A stretch of DNA of 8,758 bases from positions 1 to 8,758 of the forward strand of contig JAGOEH010000128.1 of NCBI GenBank assembly GCA_017997825.1. Direction: 5' to 3'. Positions 1 to 6,563 of the stretch are shown here, one piece after another. Under the pieces are notes generated by a model, which was not told where the DNA came from, did not search any database, and worked only from the letters and a program-made list of their open reading frames with translations. Source of the DNA: Candidatus Delongbacteria bacterium (GTDB lineage: Bacteria > JAGOEH01). Position 1 is the first letter of the stretch; each line of letters opens with the position of its first letter. Made by a program: the position numbers and the translations under genes.

Positions 1-1
1 G

Positions 2-898
2 ATGAATCCGATTGATAAAAAAATAAAAACCCTTAAAAAAGTCATTCCCCAGGCTTTATCCTATCTCCGGGAGTGTTGCATTTGTCCCAGGAACTGTAAT
101 GTAAACCGTCTGGAAGATGAGCGGGGCTTTTGCGGAATCGGTCGCCATGCCATCGTCAATAAGGTCAAAATCCAGAAAGAACGGGAAGATTTCCTGAACG
201 GACACGGGGATTCCGGCATGGTGTTTTTCGCATCCTGCAATTTGCGTTGTATTTATTGTAATAACTATAAAATCAGTCAGACTTTGGAAGGCAAAGAACA
301 CACCCCGGACGAGCTGGCTGACGTCTTTCTTAAACTTCAGTCTCACGGTGCTCAAAATATCAATCTGGTTTCTCCCACCCATGTATCGCCTCAGATTATG
401 GAAGGATTACTGATTGCTTATGAAAAGGGACTACAGCTTCCGCTGATCTATAATACCGGCGGTTTTGACGTTCTAAAGATGCTCCGGTTATGGAAGGATA
501 TTGTAGATATTTATATCATCAACATGAAATATGGCAATAAAAAAATGGCCAAACAGTATTCTTTGGCTTTCAACTATCCCAAAGTCAATCAGCGGGCTAT
601 GGAAGAGATGTATCAACAGGTCGGCCTGCTGCAAATCAATGGCGATAAGACGGCCACCCAGGGATTGCTGGTCCGTCATCTGGTTTTACCTGAAAATCAG
701 GGTAATTCCGAACTCGTTTTCGAAAGTATCAAGCTGATCAATCATGAAATCCAGACCAGTGTCTATCTGGATTACCAACCCGATTACCGGGCCTTCAAAA
801 TCTCTCCCATCAACCGGAAACTGAATTATCAGGAGATCAATAAGCTTCATTTCCTGGTTCAGTTGAACGGTTTAAAAAACGTCACATTTTATAACTAA
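2..898 (+). CDS. Radical SAM protein, PflX/COG1313 family (pyruvate formate-lyase activase-like)
   Basis: This is a 298-residue cytosolic iron-sulfur protein. The radical SAM signature CxxxCxxC is intact (C79, C83, C86; read as CNLRCIYC) and would hold the 4Fe-4S cluster that cleaves S-adenosylmethionine. The N-terminus carries the second hallmark of the COG1313 family, a cysteine cluster of form CxxCPRxC followed by VNR (C25, C28, C32) and a later C44 in a GFCG context. It may bind an additional metal or cluster, which is inference. Family members resemble pyruvate formate-lyase activating enzymes, but their substrate is generally unknown, so no glycyl-radical partner should be assumed and none is encoded nearby. 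The length is usual for the family. The ATG lies at the window edge, so its ribosome binding site cannot be seen and a start further upstream is not excluded. The next gene follows on the same strand after 26 bases and may be cotranscribed. Confidence 0.88.
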   Translation: MNPIDKKIKTLKKVIPQALSYLRECCICPRNCNVNRLEDERGFCGIGRHAIVNKVKIQKEREDFLNGHGDSGMVFFASCNLRCIYCNNYKISQTLEGKEHTPDELADVFLKLQSHGAQNINLVSPTHVSPQIMEGLLIAYEKGLQLPLIYNTGGFDVLKMLRLWKDIVDIYIINMKYGNKKMAKQYSLAFNYPKVNQRAMEEMYQQVGLLQINGDKTATQGLLVRHLVLPENQGNSELVFESIKLINHEIQTSVYLDYQPDYRAFKISPINRKLNYQEINKLHFLVQLNGLKNVTFYN

Positions 899-924
899 AC
901 TTTTCCAGCCGACAGCCGATTATT

Positions 925-2082
925 ATGATAATGAAAGACCGACTTTATTTATTAACATTTATTTTGACGATGATCCTGTTTCACTGCGGTTCCAATTCTG
1001 GTCCGAAACCCATCACAACCACCGACCTGCAGATCCGGGATTTAACGGTCGAACTGAATGATGACGGCGATGATTACGATCCGTGTGCGGATCAACTGAC
1101 CTACAGGATAACCTTCAAGACAACCTTGAGTACTAAGGCTGTTCTGTACTGGGGAGAATCGAGTCTCAATCCGGTTAACCAGGAGAATTCCACCTCGGCA
1201 TTCAAGACTCAGCATACCTTCAATCTCCACCCGATCAATCCGGATATCGGTTTTTATTATTACCGCTTTATTGTGTATACTGCAGACAATGATTCTCTGA
1301 AATCCGATCCCGATTCATTCAAACCGACACGCGGGCCAAGCGTCATGCCGACTTTTGTAAGTCTGAAAACCATCCCCAGTGCCAAGTTTGTATTGATTTA
1401 CTTCAAGCTTTCCCATGCCGCCAAAGCGGAGATTCGGTATGGATTAACCGCCGGCTACGGTAAAACCTATGCCATATCGGAAGCCAAAACAACCCACTAT
1501 ATTCGAATCGATTCTTTGTTATCGGATACCCTCTATCATTATACAATCGGGTTAGAGGACAATTGCGGGAACATCAATGCCGGAGCCTGGGATTCGACCT
1601 TTCGTACCAATCCTCTGCCGCTGATCTATTTTGATCCGGATACCATTACGACCACCGGAACCGATGTCAGTATTCCGGTCTATGTCGAGAATATCATTGA
1701 TCTTTTCGCAGTAAAATTTCAGTTTTCGTTTCCGACGGATATTTTAAGTTATGATTATATGGAAAAAGGCGATCTGTTTCTTGCATCGAAGTATAACGGT
1801 ATTCAGTGCCTGGAATGGCCGTCACCGGCTGATGCCAACTACGGTAAGACGGCAGGCAATGTCACCACCTGGACACAAATACTGGAGGAGTATATCTATC
1901 CAGTTGGAAGTTATATGAAACTCCCGTTAAGGACTCCCGGGCATATCGCTACCTTCCATTTCAAAGTCATCGGTAAAGGGGACGGTAAACTCGAGTTTAA
2001 ACAAACCGAACTGGATTTTCTGGACTGCCAGCGGGTCCATATTGATTGTAACTCATTGGACGGGCATCTTTATTCTAAATAA
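925..2082 (+). CDS. Predicted lipoprotein with two fibronectin-III-like domains and a C-terminal cohesin-like domain
   Basis: This 385-residue protein is predicted to be exported. It opens with a short charged stretch, a hydrophobic helix (about residues 8-19) and a cysteine at 21 followed by GSNSG, which fits a lipoprotein signal. The lipobox LFHC is non-canonical at -1 and -2, so lipidation is probable rather than certain. Residues 30-135 and 138-229 look like two beta-sandwich units of fibronectin-III or purple-acid-phosphatase N-terminal type; the second has the recognisable pattern AEIRYGLT...Y followed by LSDTLYHYTIGLEDNCGN. Residues 232-385 read as a cohesin-like beta domain: IYFDPDTITTTGTDVSIPVYVENI, then a FAVKFQFSFP strand and GHIATFHFKVIG near the end. 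Such domains in non-cellulosomal bacteria are usually surface adhesion or scaffold modules. No Shine-Dalgarno site precedes ATG 925, and ATG 931 is an alternative start. The 3' end overlaps the converging GGDEF gene by 13 bases. Confidence 0.8.
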   Translation: MIMKDRLYLLTFILTMILFHCGSNSGPKPITTTDLQIRDLTVELNDDGDDYDPCADQLTYRITFKTTLSTKAVLYWGESSLNPVNQENSTSAFKTQHTFNLHPINPDIGFYYYRFIVYTADNDSLKSDPDSFKPTRGPSVMPTFVSLKTIPSAKFVLIYFKLSHAAKAEIRYGLTAGYGKTYAISEAKTTHYIRIDSLLSDTLYHYTIGLEDNCGNINAGAWDSTFRTNPLPLIYFDPDTITTTGTDVSIPVYVENIIDLFAVKFQFSFPTDILSYDYMEKGDLFLASKYNGIQCLEWPSPADANYGKTAGNVTTWTQILEEYIYPVGSYMKLPLRTPGHIATFHFKVIGKGDGKLEFKQTELDFLDCQRVHIDCNSLDGHLYSK

Positions 2083-4217
2083 CTCTGATTTCGCCCCTGG
2101 GCTTTGGCTTTATAGAGAGCTTCGTCCGCACGCTTTATCATGGCATCCTGGGTTTCCCTGCTCTGATACTCCGTTACCCCACAACTGACCGTAATCGGAT
2201 CCGGACTGAAATCCCATTGTAATTCTTCCACCAGCTTTCTTATTTTTTCAGAAACCTGATACGCCTCATTTTTTCCAACATCCGACAGCACAATAATAAA
2301 CTCTTCACCACCATACCGGCAAAAGACATCTTCGGCTCTCAAATGCTCCTGGACCTTGGCCGTAATCCTCTTCAATACACCATCGCCGTTGAGATGTCCA
2401 TACCGATCGTTGACATTTTTAAAATGGTCGATATCAAACAGAATAATGCTGAACCGGTTTCCGTACCGCTTGTTTCTGGCTTTTTCCCGGTTGATCACCC
2501 GATCCAGATACTTTCGATTATAGATAGTGGTTAAATAATCATACAAGGAAAGATTTTTCAGTTTCTCCTCCAGCACCAGATTTTTGACAAAAACCTCCAG
2601 ATTATCCATGATCATCTGCAGGATATCCGAATCCTCTTCAAACAGTTTTCCATTGATGGTCAGGGTACCGATGATCTTTTGGTTCTGATCATAGAATTTC
2701 ATTTGAAATTCTTTCGATACGGCCGCTTTAGCCTTGAATTCGAATTCGAAATAGGATTCGGGAGTACAGATGACCTCATAATAATCGTAATGGAGAGTTT
2801 CCACCTCCTGTTTCAGCTTTTGGATGATGGTATTTTTGGCATTCAGAGAGCTGTAAATCAAGCCGACGTGGGTTATACTGCCGCTGTTCAGAACCATATA
2901 AGCGCTGTCCAGAATGATGAACTGATTCAGCAGCAAGGCCAGATGATTGATGAATTCATCAAAACTTTTCAAATGAAGATTTAGATTCTTGATCTCTTTT
3001 TGAAGCGTCAATTCCAGCAAGGATCGATTCAACCGGCTGTTGAGCTTGATCAGAAGTTCAGTCGGCGCCACATACTTTTTTTTGAGACTGAAACGAAGTT
3101 CCGGTTTAATGTACTTCTCGATTTTCCGGATCAGAACCCTCTCGTTAAAAGGCTTGGTCAGGAAATCGATAAAACCGATTTCCGAACTATAGAATTTTCC
3201 GACTTTATTGCACCATACACCGGTCATGGCGATCATCGGAATCGATTTAAAGTCAGGATCGGAGTGGATCATCCGGCTGAACTGAAATCCATCCATGATC
3301 GGGATTTCAATATCAACCAACATCAAATGCGGAAGGAAAGAATAGGTTTTTTGGAGGGCATCCAGGCCGTTGCCGGCAAGTTCCACATCATAGTTATGAT
3401 GCTGAAGGAGGTTTTTAATATAGTAAGCCAATGTATTGGAATCTTCCACGACCAAGATCTTCTTGTCCGGATGGATCAGGGGAGTCAGAATGGAATCGAC
3501 TTGTTTGACCAGTTTTTCTGGGGAATCGAGTTTGCTGTAAAAATCGGTAACTCCGATATCGGCGGCCATCTGCCGGTAATCATGCTGAGCGAACTCGGTC
3601 AGGATTACAATTGGAATATGACGGGTTCGGGCATGTTCACGGATAAAACGGCAGACTGTCAGCCCATCGATGCTTTCCAGGTTGATATCCATGATGATGA
3701 CATCCGGGATTATCTTCATGGCTTTTTCGACTGTCTTTTCACCATCGGTTTCAAATTCCACTTGATAATTACCCGAAAAGATGGCATTCATCAACTCTTG
3801 ATAGTCCTTGTTCCTATCGGCGATCAGAATGGTTTTACGGGGAATATTACGGATGATCGGGATCGGAGCATCACTTGCTTCAATAATCGAGAACACATGC
3901 TCCAGTTCCTCAAGCGGGGTGGTATAATCAATAAAACGCAACAATTCAAAATCGGAATCATGTTCAAGCGAGTTATCCATGATCCTAATAATGGGGATAT
4001 CCTTGGACTGTTTAATAGTACCCAGAAAATCCTTTTCGCTGATGGTTTTCATCAAATCGGTCGACCGATAAACGAAGGCATCAATAGTCTCCAGGATGGC
4101 AGCATTGATGATATAGTACTCATAATTAGAATTTTTCCAATTATATCCGGGAAAATGGCGGCTGACGGATTGAAATATCTTATCGTTCAGCGAGGTCAGG
4201 ACATGGGCGATTTTCAT
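2070..4217 (-). CDS. Response regulator diguanylate cyclase: pseudo-receiver, two receivers, GAF-like region, GGDEF
   Basis: This 715-residue cytosolic protein is predicted to make cyclic di-GMP from two GTP. Residues 1-115 have receiver-like strand order but no phosphorylation residues. Receiver 1 (about 129-246) has phosphoacceptor D177, T207 and K229, but its acidic pair reads D134-R135, so magnesium binding may be impaired. Receiver 2 (about 253-370) is canonical: E258/D259, D302, T332 and K355-P356. Residues 415-555 resemble a degenerate GAF domain and end in a helical linker. The GGDEF domain (about 556-715) keeps the metal-site FDID (594-597), active-site GGEEF (636-640) and a product-inhibition site RxxD (R627-D630) exactly five residues upstream, so it should be active and feedback-controlled. 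The start overlaps the udp stop in ATGA, and no Shine-Dalgarno site lies before it, suggesting translational coupling. The input histidine kinase is not in the window. Cyclase function is well supported; the trigger is unknown. Confidence 0.95.
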   Translation of the reverse strand: MKIAHVLTSLNDKIFQSVSRHFPGYNWKNSNYEYYIINAAILETIDAFVYRSTDLMKTISEKDFLGTIKQSKDIPIIRIMDNSLEHDSDFELLRFIDYTTPLEELEHVFSIIEASDAPIPIIRNIPRKTILIADRNKDYQELMNAIFSGNYQVEFETDGEKTVEKAMKIIPDVIIMDINLESIDGLTVCRFIREHARTRHIPIVILTEFAQHDYRQMAADIGVTDFYSKLDSPEKLVKQVDSILTPLIHPDKKILVVEDSNTLAYYIKNLLQHHNYDVELAGNGLDALQKTYSFLPHLMLVDIEIPIMDGFQFSRMIHSDPDFKSIPMIAMTGVWCNKVGKFYSSEIGFIDFLTKPFNERVLIRKIEKYIKPELRFSLKKKYVAPTELLIKLNSRLNRSLLELTLQKEIKNLNLHLKSFDEFINHLALLLNQFIILDSAYMVLNSGSITHVGLIYSSLNAKNTIIQKLKQEVETLHYDYYEVICTPESYFEFEFKAKAAVSKEFQMKFYDQNQKIIGTLTINGKLFEEDSDILQMIMDNLEVFVKNLVLEEKLKNLSLYDYLTTIYNRKYLDRVINREKARNKRYGNRFSIILFDIDHFKNVNDRYGHLNGDGVLKRITAKVQEHLRAEDVFCRYGGEEFIIVLSDVGKNEAYQVSEKIRKLVEELQWDFSPDPITVSCGVTEYQSRETQDAMIKRADEALYKAKAQGRNQSYLE

Positions 4218-4987
4218 AACAGGCTTTGGATCGCGGGAATGGAATGTTGAATCAGAAGCGCCAGTTTGGCTTCCGTGGCTGGAATCTCATCGGTGACGCA
4301 TCTTTCTTTGGTCAGCCGATGAGCAATCACCCCGGAAACCGTCACCGCTTTCAATCCAAAGGCAGAGGCCATAACATACAAGGTGGAGGCTTCCATTTCA
4401 TAATTAAGAACGTTAAGGTGTTTCCATTCTTCCAGGCTGCCCTGGAATCGTTTTATAACATAGTGGGTAAAGGTATCATAGCGTTCCTGACCGGGATAAA
4501 AGGTATCACTCGAGACGGTAATACCGCAATGAGCGGGTATCCCCGCTTCACGGGCTGTATTAGCCAGGATACCCACCAACTGCCAATCGGCTACTGCCGG
4601 ATACTCTATTGGAGCATAATGAGATGAAGCTCCATCCAGTCGAACCGCTCCAGTGGTTATAATCATATCTCCTAAATTGATATGGGGTTGAATAGCTCCG
4701 GTAGTTCCGATGCGGATAAAGATCTTGACGCCCAACTGAGCCAGTTCCTCAATAGCAATAGCGGTCGATGGAGCGCCGATTCCGGTTGAGGTGATCAGGA
4801 CAGGGGTATTTCCCACTTCAAGATAAACGGTTCGATACTCGCGATGAAACGCCAATTCACGATAATCCGGATTGACTTTAGCGGCGATCCGGGTGACGCG
4901 TCCCGGATCACCCGGCAAAAACGCAATTTTTGCATGGTTGATCTGACGGGTTTCAAGATCCAGATGATAAGCTGTGTAATCGTTCAT
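4214..4987 (-). CDS. udp: Uridine phosphorylase
   Basis: This 257-residue enzyme of the PNP/UDP phosphorylase family would reversibly split uridine with phosphate into uracil and ribose-1-phosphate, in cytosolic pyrimidine salvage. From memory it aligns with E. coli Udp (253 residues) almost without gaps. The phosphate site is present (G26, D27, R30, R49 in HRE, R92 and T95 in the RIGTTGAIQPHIN stretch). The nucleoside-binding residues are also present: H8, Q167 and R169 in FYPGQERYD, and E197-M198-E199 in NYEMEAS. The Q/R pair that reads the uracil ring favours uridine over purine nucleosides. AGGTGG lies three bases before the ATG and supports the start. It is the first gene of a two-gene operon with the receiver-GGDEF gene, whose start codon overlaps this stop. 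Its C-terminal part differs most from E. coli, which is usual in the family. Confidence 0.95.
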   Translation of the reverse strand: MNDYTAYHLDLETRQINHAKIAFLPGDPGRVTRIAAKVNPDYRELAFHREYRTVYLEVGNTPVLITSTGIGAPSTAIAIEELAQLGVKIFIRIGTTGAIQPHINLGDMIITTGAVRLDGASSHYAPIEYPAVADWQLVGILANTAREAGIPAHCGITVSSDTFYPGQERYDTFTHYVIKRFQGSLEEWKHLNVLNYEMEASTLYVMASAFGLKAVTVSGVIAHRLTKERCVTDEIPATEAKLALLIQHSIPAIQSLL

Positions 4988-4991
4988 AATC

Positions 4992-4997
4992 CACCTG
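4992..4997 (-). promoter_or_regulatory. Shine-Dalgarno site of udp
   Basis: On the minus strand AGGTGG precedes ATT and the ATG at 4987. It is a good match to the anti-Shine-Dalgarno sequence, although the 4-base gap to the start is short. Confidence 0.7.
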
Positions 4998-5022
4998 TCG
5001 GAATTAAAGGGTTGTTTTTTTA

Positions 5023-5051
5023 AAAATAAGTGATTGACTACAAAAAGTCAA
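5023..5051 (-). promoter_or_regulatory. Predicted sigma-70 promoter of the udp-GGDEF operon
   Basis: On the minus strand the -35 box is TTGACT (5046-5051), followed by a 17-base spacer and a weaker -10 box TATTTT (5023-5028). Transcription would begin around 5016, giving a leader of about 30 bases before udp. The -35 box is one arm of the inverted repeat at 5033-5052, so a repressor bound there could block this promoter. No promoter is visible between udp and the downstream gene, so both genes probably depend on it. Confidence 0.5.
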
Positions 5052-5052
5052 T
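5033..5052. repeat. 20-base inverted repeat, possible operator
   Basis: ATTGACT and AGTCAAT form 7-base arms around the 6-base spacer ACAAAA. The right arm coincides with the predicted -35 box of udp on the minus strand. The repeat lies 19 bases upstream of the -35 box of the divergent promoter. Size and spacing suit a dimeric regulator, but no regulator gene lies nearby and a chance duplication of a -35-like hexamer is possible. Confidence 0.4.
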
Positions 5053-5071
5053 ATTAAAATCCTTTCCTGAC

Positions 5072-5100
5072 TTGACAAACCCCGGAACTAACATTATAAT
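5072..5100 (+). promoter_or_regulatory. Consensus sigma-70 promoter of the transglutaminase-like gene
   Basis: TTGACA (5072-5077), a 17-base spacer and TATAAT (5095-5100) match the sigma-70 consensus at all twelve positions and at the optimal spacing. The predicted start of transcription near 5107 leaves a leader of about 20 bases that contains the ribosome binding site. Confidence 0.85.
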
Positions 5101-5116
5101 TTCATATCAATTTTCC

Positions 5117-5123
5117 AAGGAGG
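5117..5123 (+). promoter_or_regulatory. Strong Shine-Dalgarno site, AAGGAGG
   Basis: A full AAGGAGG lies four bases before ATG 5128 and fixes the start of the transglutaminase-like gene. Together with the consensus promoter it predicts high basal expression. Confidence 0.85.
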
Positions 5124-5127
5124 ATTC

Positions 5128-6561
5128 ATGAAAAGAATTGTGATGGTCGTTGTATGGTCAGTGGTAATGATAAGCCTGCTTCAGGCTGAGATTCTTCCGA
5201 TTTCCGGGCCGGTCGAGAAGCTGGTTACAGAAGGAAAATGGAGGGAAGCAGAACAGATTATTTCCGAACAGATCCAGCGGAGTGATATTTCGTTTGCGGA
5301 ACGCCAAAATCTTCTGTTTCAGCGGGAGCGGATGCGCCGCATCCGAATGGACTTCAAAAATGATCAGGACCAGACGCTGAAAATCATACAGGGAATAGTA
5401 CCTACGGTTGACAGGCAACAGTTTGATCGATGGGATAAGCAGGGTTCCATTGAGAGCATGGTCATCGACGGACAGCGCTGGTTTTTCAATCGTGCCGGAC
5501 AGAATCTGTTTCGGGTTAATCCTGAAGCCAGAAAACTCAAATTAAAGCACCAACCGGCAAGCCCGGATGAAAAAGCGACTCTGAAGGCCAACCTTCATCA
5601 GATCATCGATGCCTATCATCAAACCGCCCAATCCCTGGTAATTCCCAAAACATACCGAATCACCTACACCATTACCGTAGATTCCGGTGTCGTACCCCCC
5701 GGTGAAACCGTACGAGCCTGGCTCCCCTTCCCGAGGGATGGAGGACGCCAGAGTCAGATTCGTCTTTTGAAGACCGAACCGGAACTCAACATTGAAGCCG
5801 GCAACCACCGTCAACAGCGAACACTTTATCTTGAAAACCAATCAATCGATTCCAAACCGATGGTTTTTAAAGCGGTCTTTGAGTATACCGCCAGTGGTTT
5901 TTACCTTCCGGTCGATCCCAAACGGGTTACCCAGGTGGATTTTGAGACTCATCCCGAGTTGAAACCCTGGATTGAGGAACGCCCTCCGCATATCGTTTTC
6001 AGTGATACCATTCGATCGTTGGCCAAATCGATTGCCGGTCAGGAACAGAATCCCTATCTGAAAGCCCGGAGCTATTTTAAATGGATCAATGATAACGTGA
6101 CATGGGCTTCAGCCAGGGAATACAGCACTCTTGAATCGATTTGCCATTACCCGCTTGGTGGATGGGGAGATTGTGGAATTCAAACCTTACTCTTTATGGC
6201 ATTATGCCGTAGTCAATCCATACCGGCCCGCTGGCAATCGGGATGGACCACCCGGCCGCCATCAGCCGGTATGCATGATTGGTGTCAGATCTATATTGAG
6301 CCGTATGGATGGTTACCGGTAGATCCCTCGTATGGGCTGACTCCGGATAAGGATAAGACCATCGAATGGTTCTTCTTTGGAAATATCGACAGTTATCGTC
6401 TGGTTGTCAACGATGATTACAGCCGTGAACTGTATCCAGTTAAACTTTTTTATCGATCCGAGACCGTCGATTTTCAACGGGGTGAGTTGGAATATGCAGG
6501 TGGTAATCTCTATTATGACCAGTGGGATTGGGACTATAAGGTCGAAGAGATCACCCGCTGA
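5128..6561 (+). CDS. Exported transglutaminase-like (papain-fold) protein
   Basis: The protein has 477 residues. A signal peptide spans residues 1-20 (hydrophobic core VVVWSVVMISLL, cleavage after LQA), so it should act in the periplasm or be secreted. Residues 25-90 are helical and rich in charged residues. A small unit around 110-135 has the pattern IDGQRWFFNRAGQNLFRVNPEA, which recurs in bacterial transglutaminase-like proteins. Residues 175-262 form a predicted beta domain (YRITYTITVDSG...VRAWLPFP). The transglutaminase core (about 290-425) keeps all three catalytic residues: C349 in GDCG, H383 in MHDW and D399 in PVDPSYG. The family includes cross-linking enzymes and cysteine peptidases or amidases acting on protein or peptidoglycan peptides; the sequence does not say which. 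It has its own strong promoter and ribosome binding site. Its stop lies two bases from that of the converging gene. Confidence 0.9.
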   Translation: MKRIVMVVVWSVVMISLLQAEILPISGPVEKLVTEGKWREAEQIISEQIQRSDISFAERQNLLFQRERMRRIRMDFKNDQDQTLKIIQGIVPTVDRQQFDRWDKQGSIESMVIDGQRWFFNRAGQNLFRVNPEARKLKLKHQPASPDEKATLKANLHQIIDAYHQTAQSLVIPKTYRITYTITVDSGVVPPGETVRAWLPFPRDGGRQSQIRLLKTEPELNIEAGNHRQQRTLYLENQSIDSKPMVFKAVFEYTASGFYLPVDPKRVTQVDFETHPELKPWIEERPPHIVFSDTIRSLAKSIAGQEQNPYLKARSYFKWINDNVTWASAREYSTLESICHYPLGGWGDCGIQTLLFMALCRSQSIPARWQSGWTTRPPSAGMHDWCQIYIEPYGWLPVDPSYGLTPDKDKTIEWFFFGNIDSYRLVVNDDYSRELYPVKLFYRSETVDFQRGELEYAGGNLYYDQWDWDYKVEEITR

Positions 6562-6563
6562 TT

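Noticed and set aside
2736-2750. Short tandem GAATTC repeat.
   Set aside because: It lies within the GGDEF gene and simply encodes an alternating Glu-Phe run (YFEFEFK) that fits a beta strand; two copies are not a meaningful repeat.
3000-4250. A 416-codon open frame on the plus strand, opposite the GGDEF gene.
   Set aside because: The minus strand there encodes receiver domains with intact family motifs. The plus-strand translation has no recognisable domain and no good ribosome binding site; it is a shadow.
5034-5060. A second plus-strand promoter, TTGACT with TAAAAT.
   Set aside because: The spacer is only 15 bases and a perfect consensus promoter lies just downstream, so the second promoter is not needed to explain expression.
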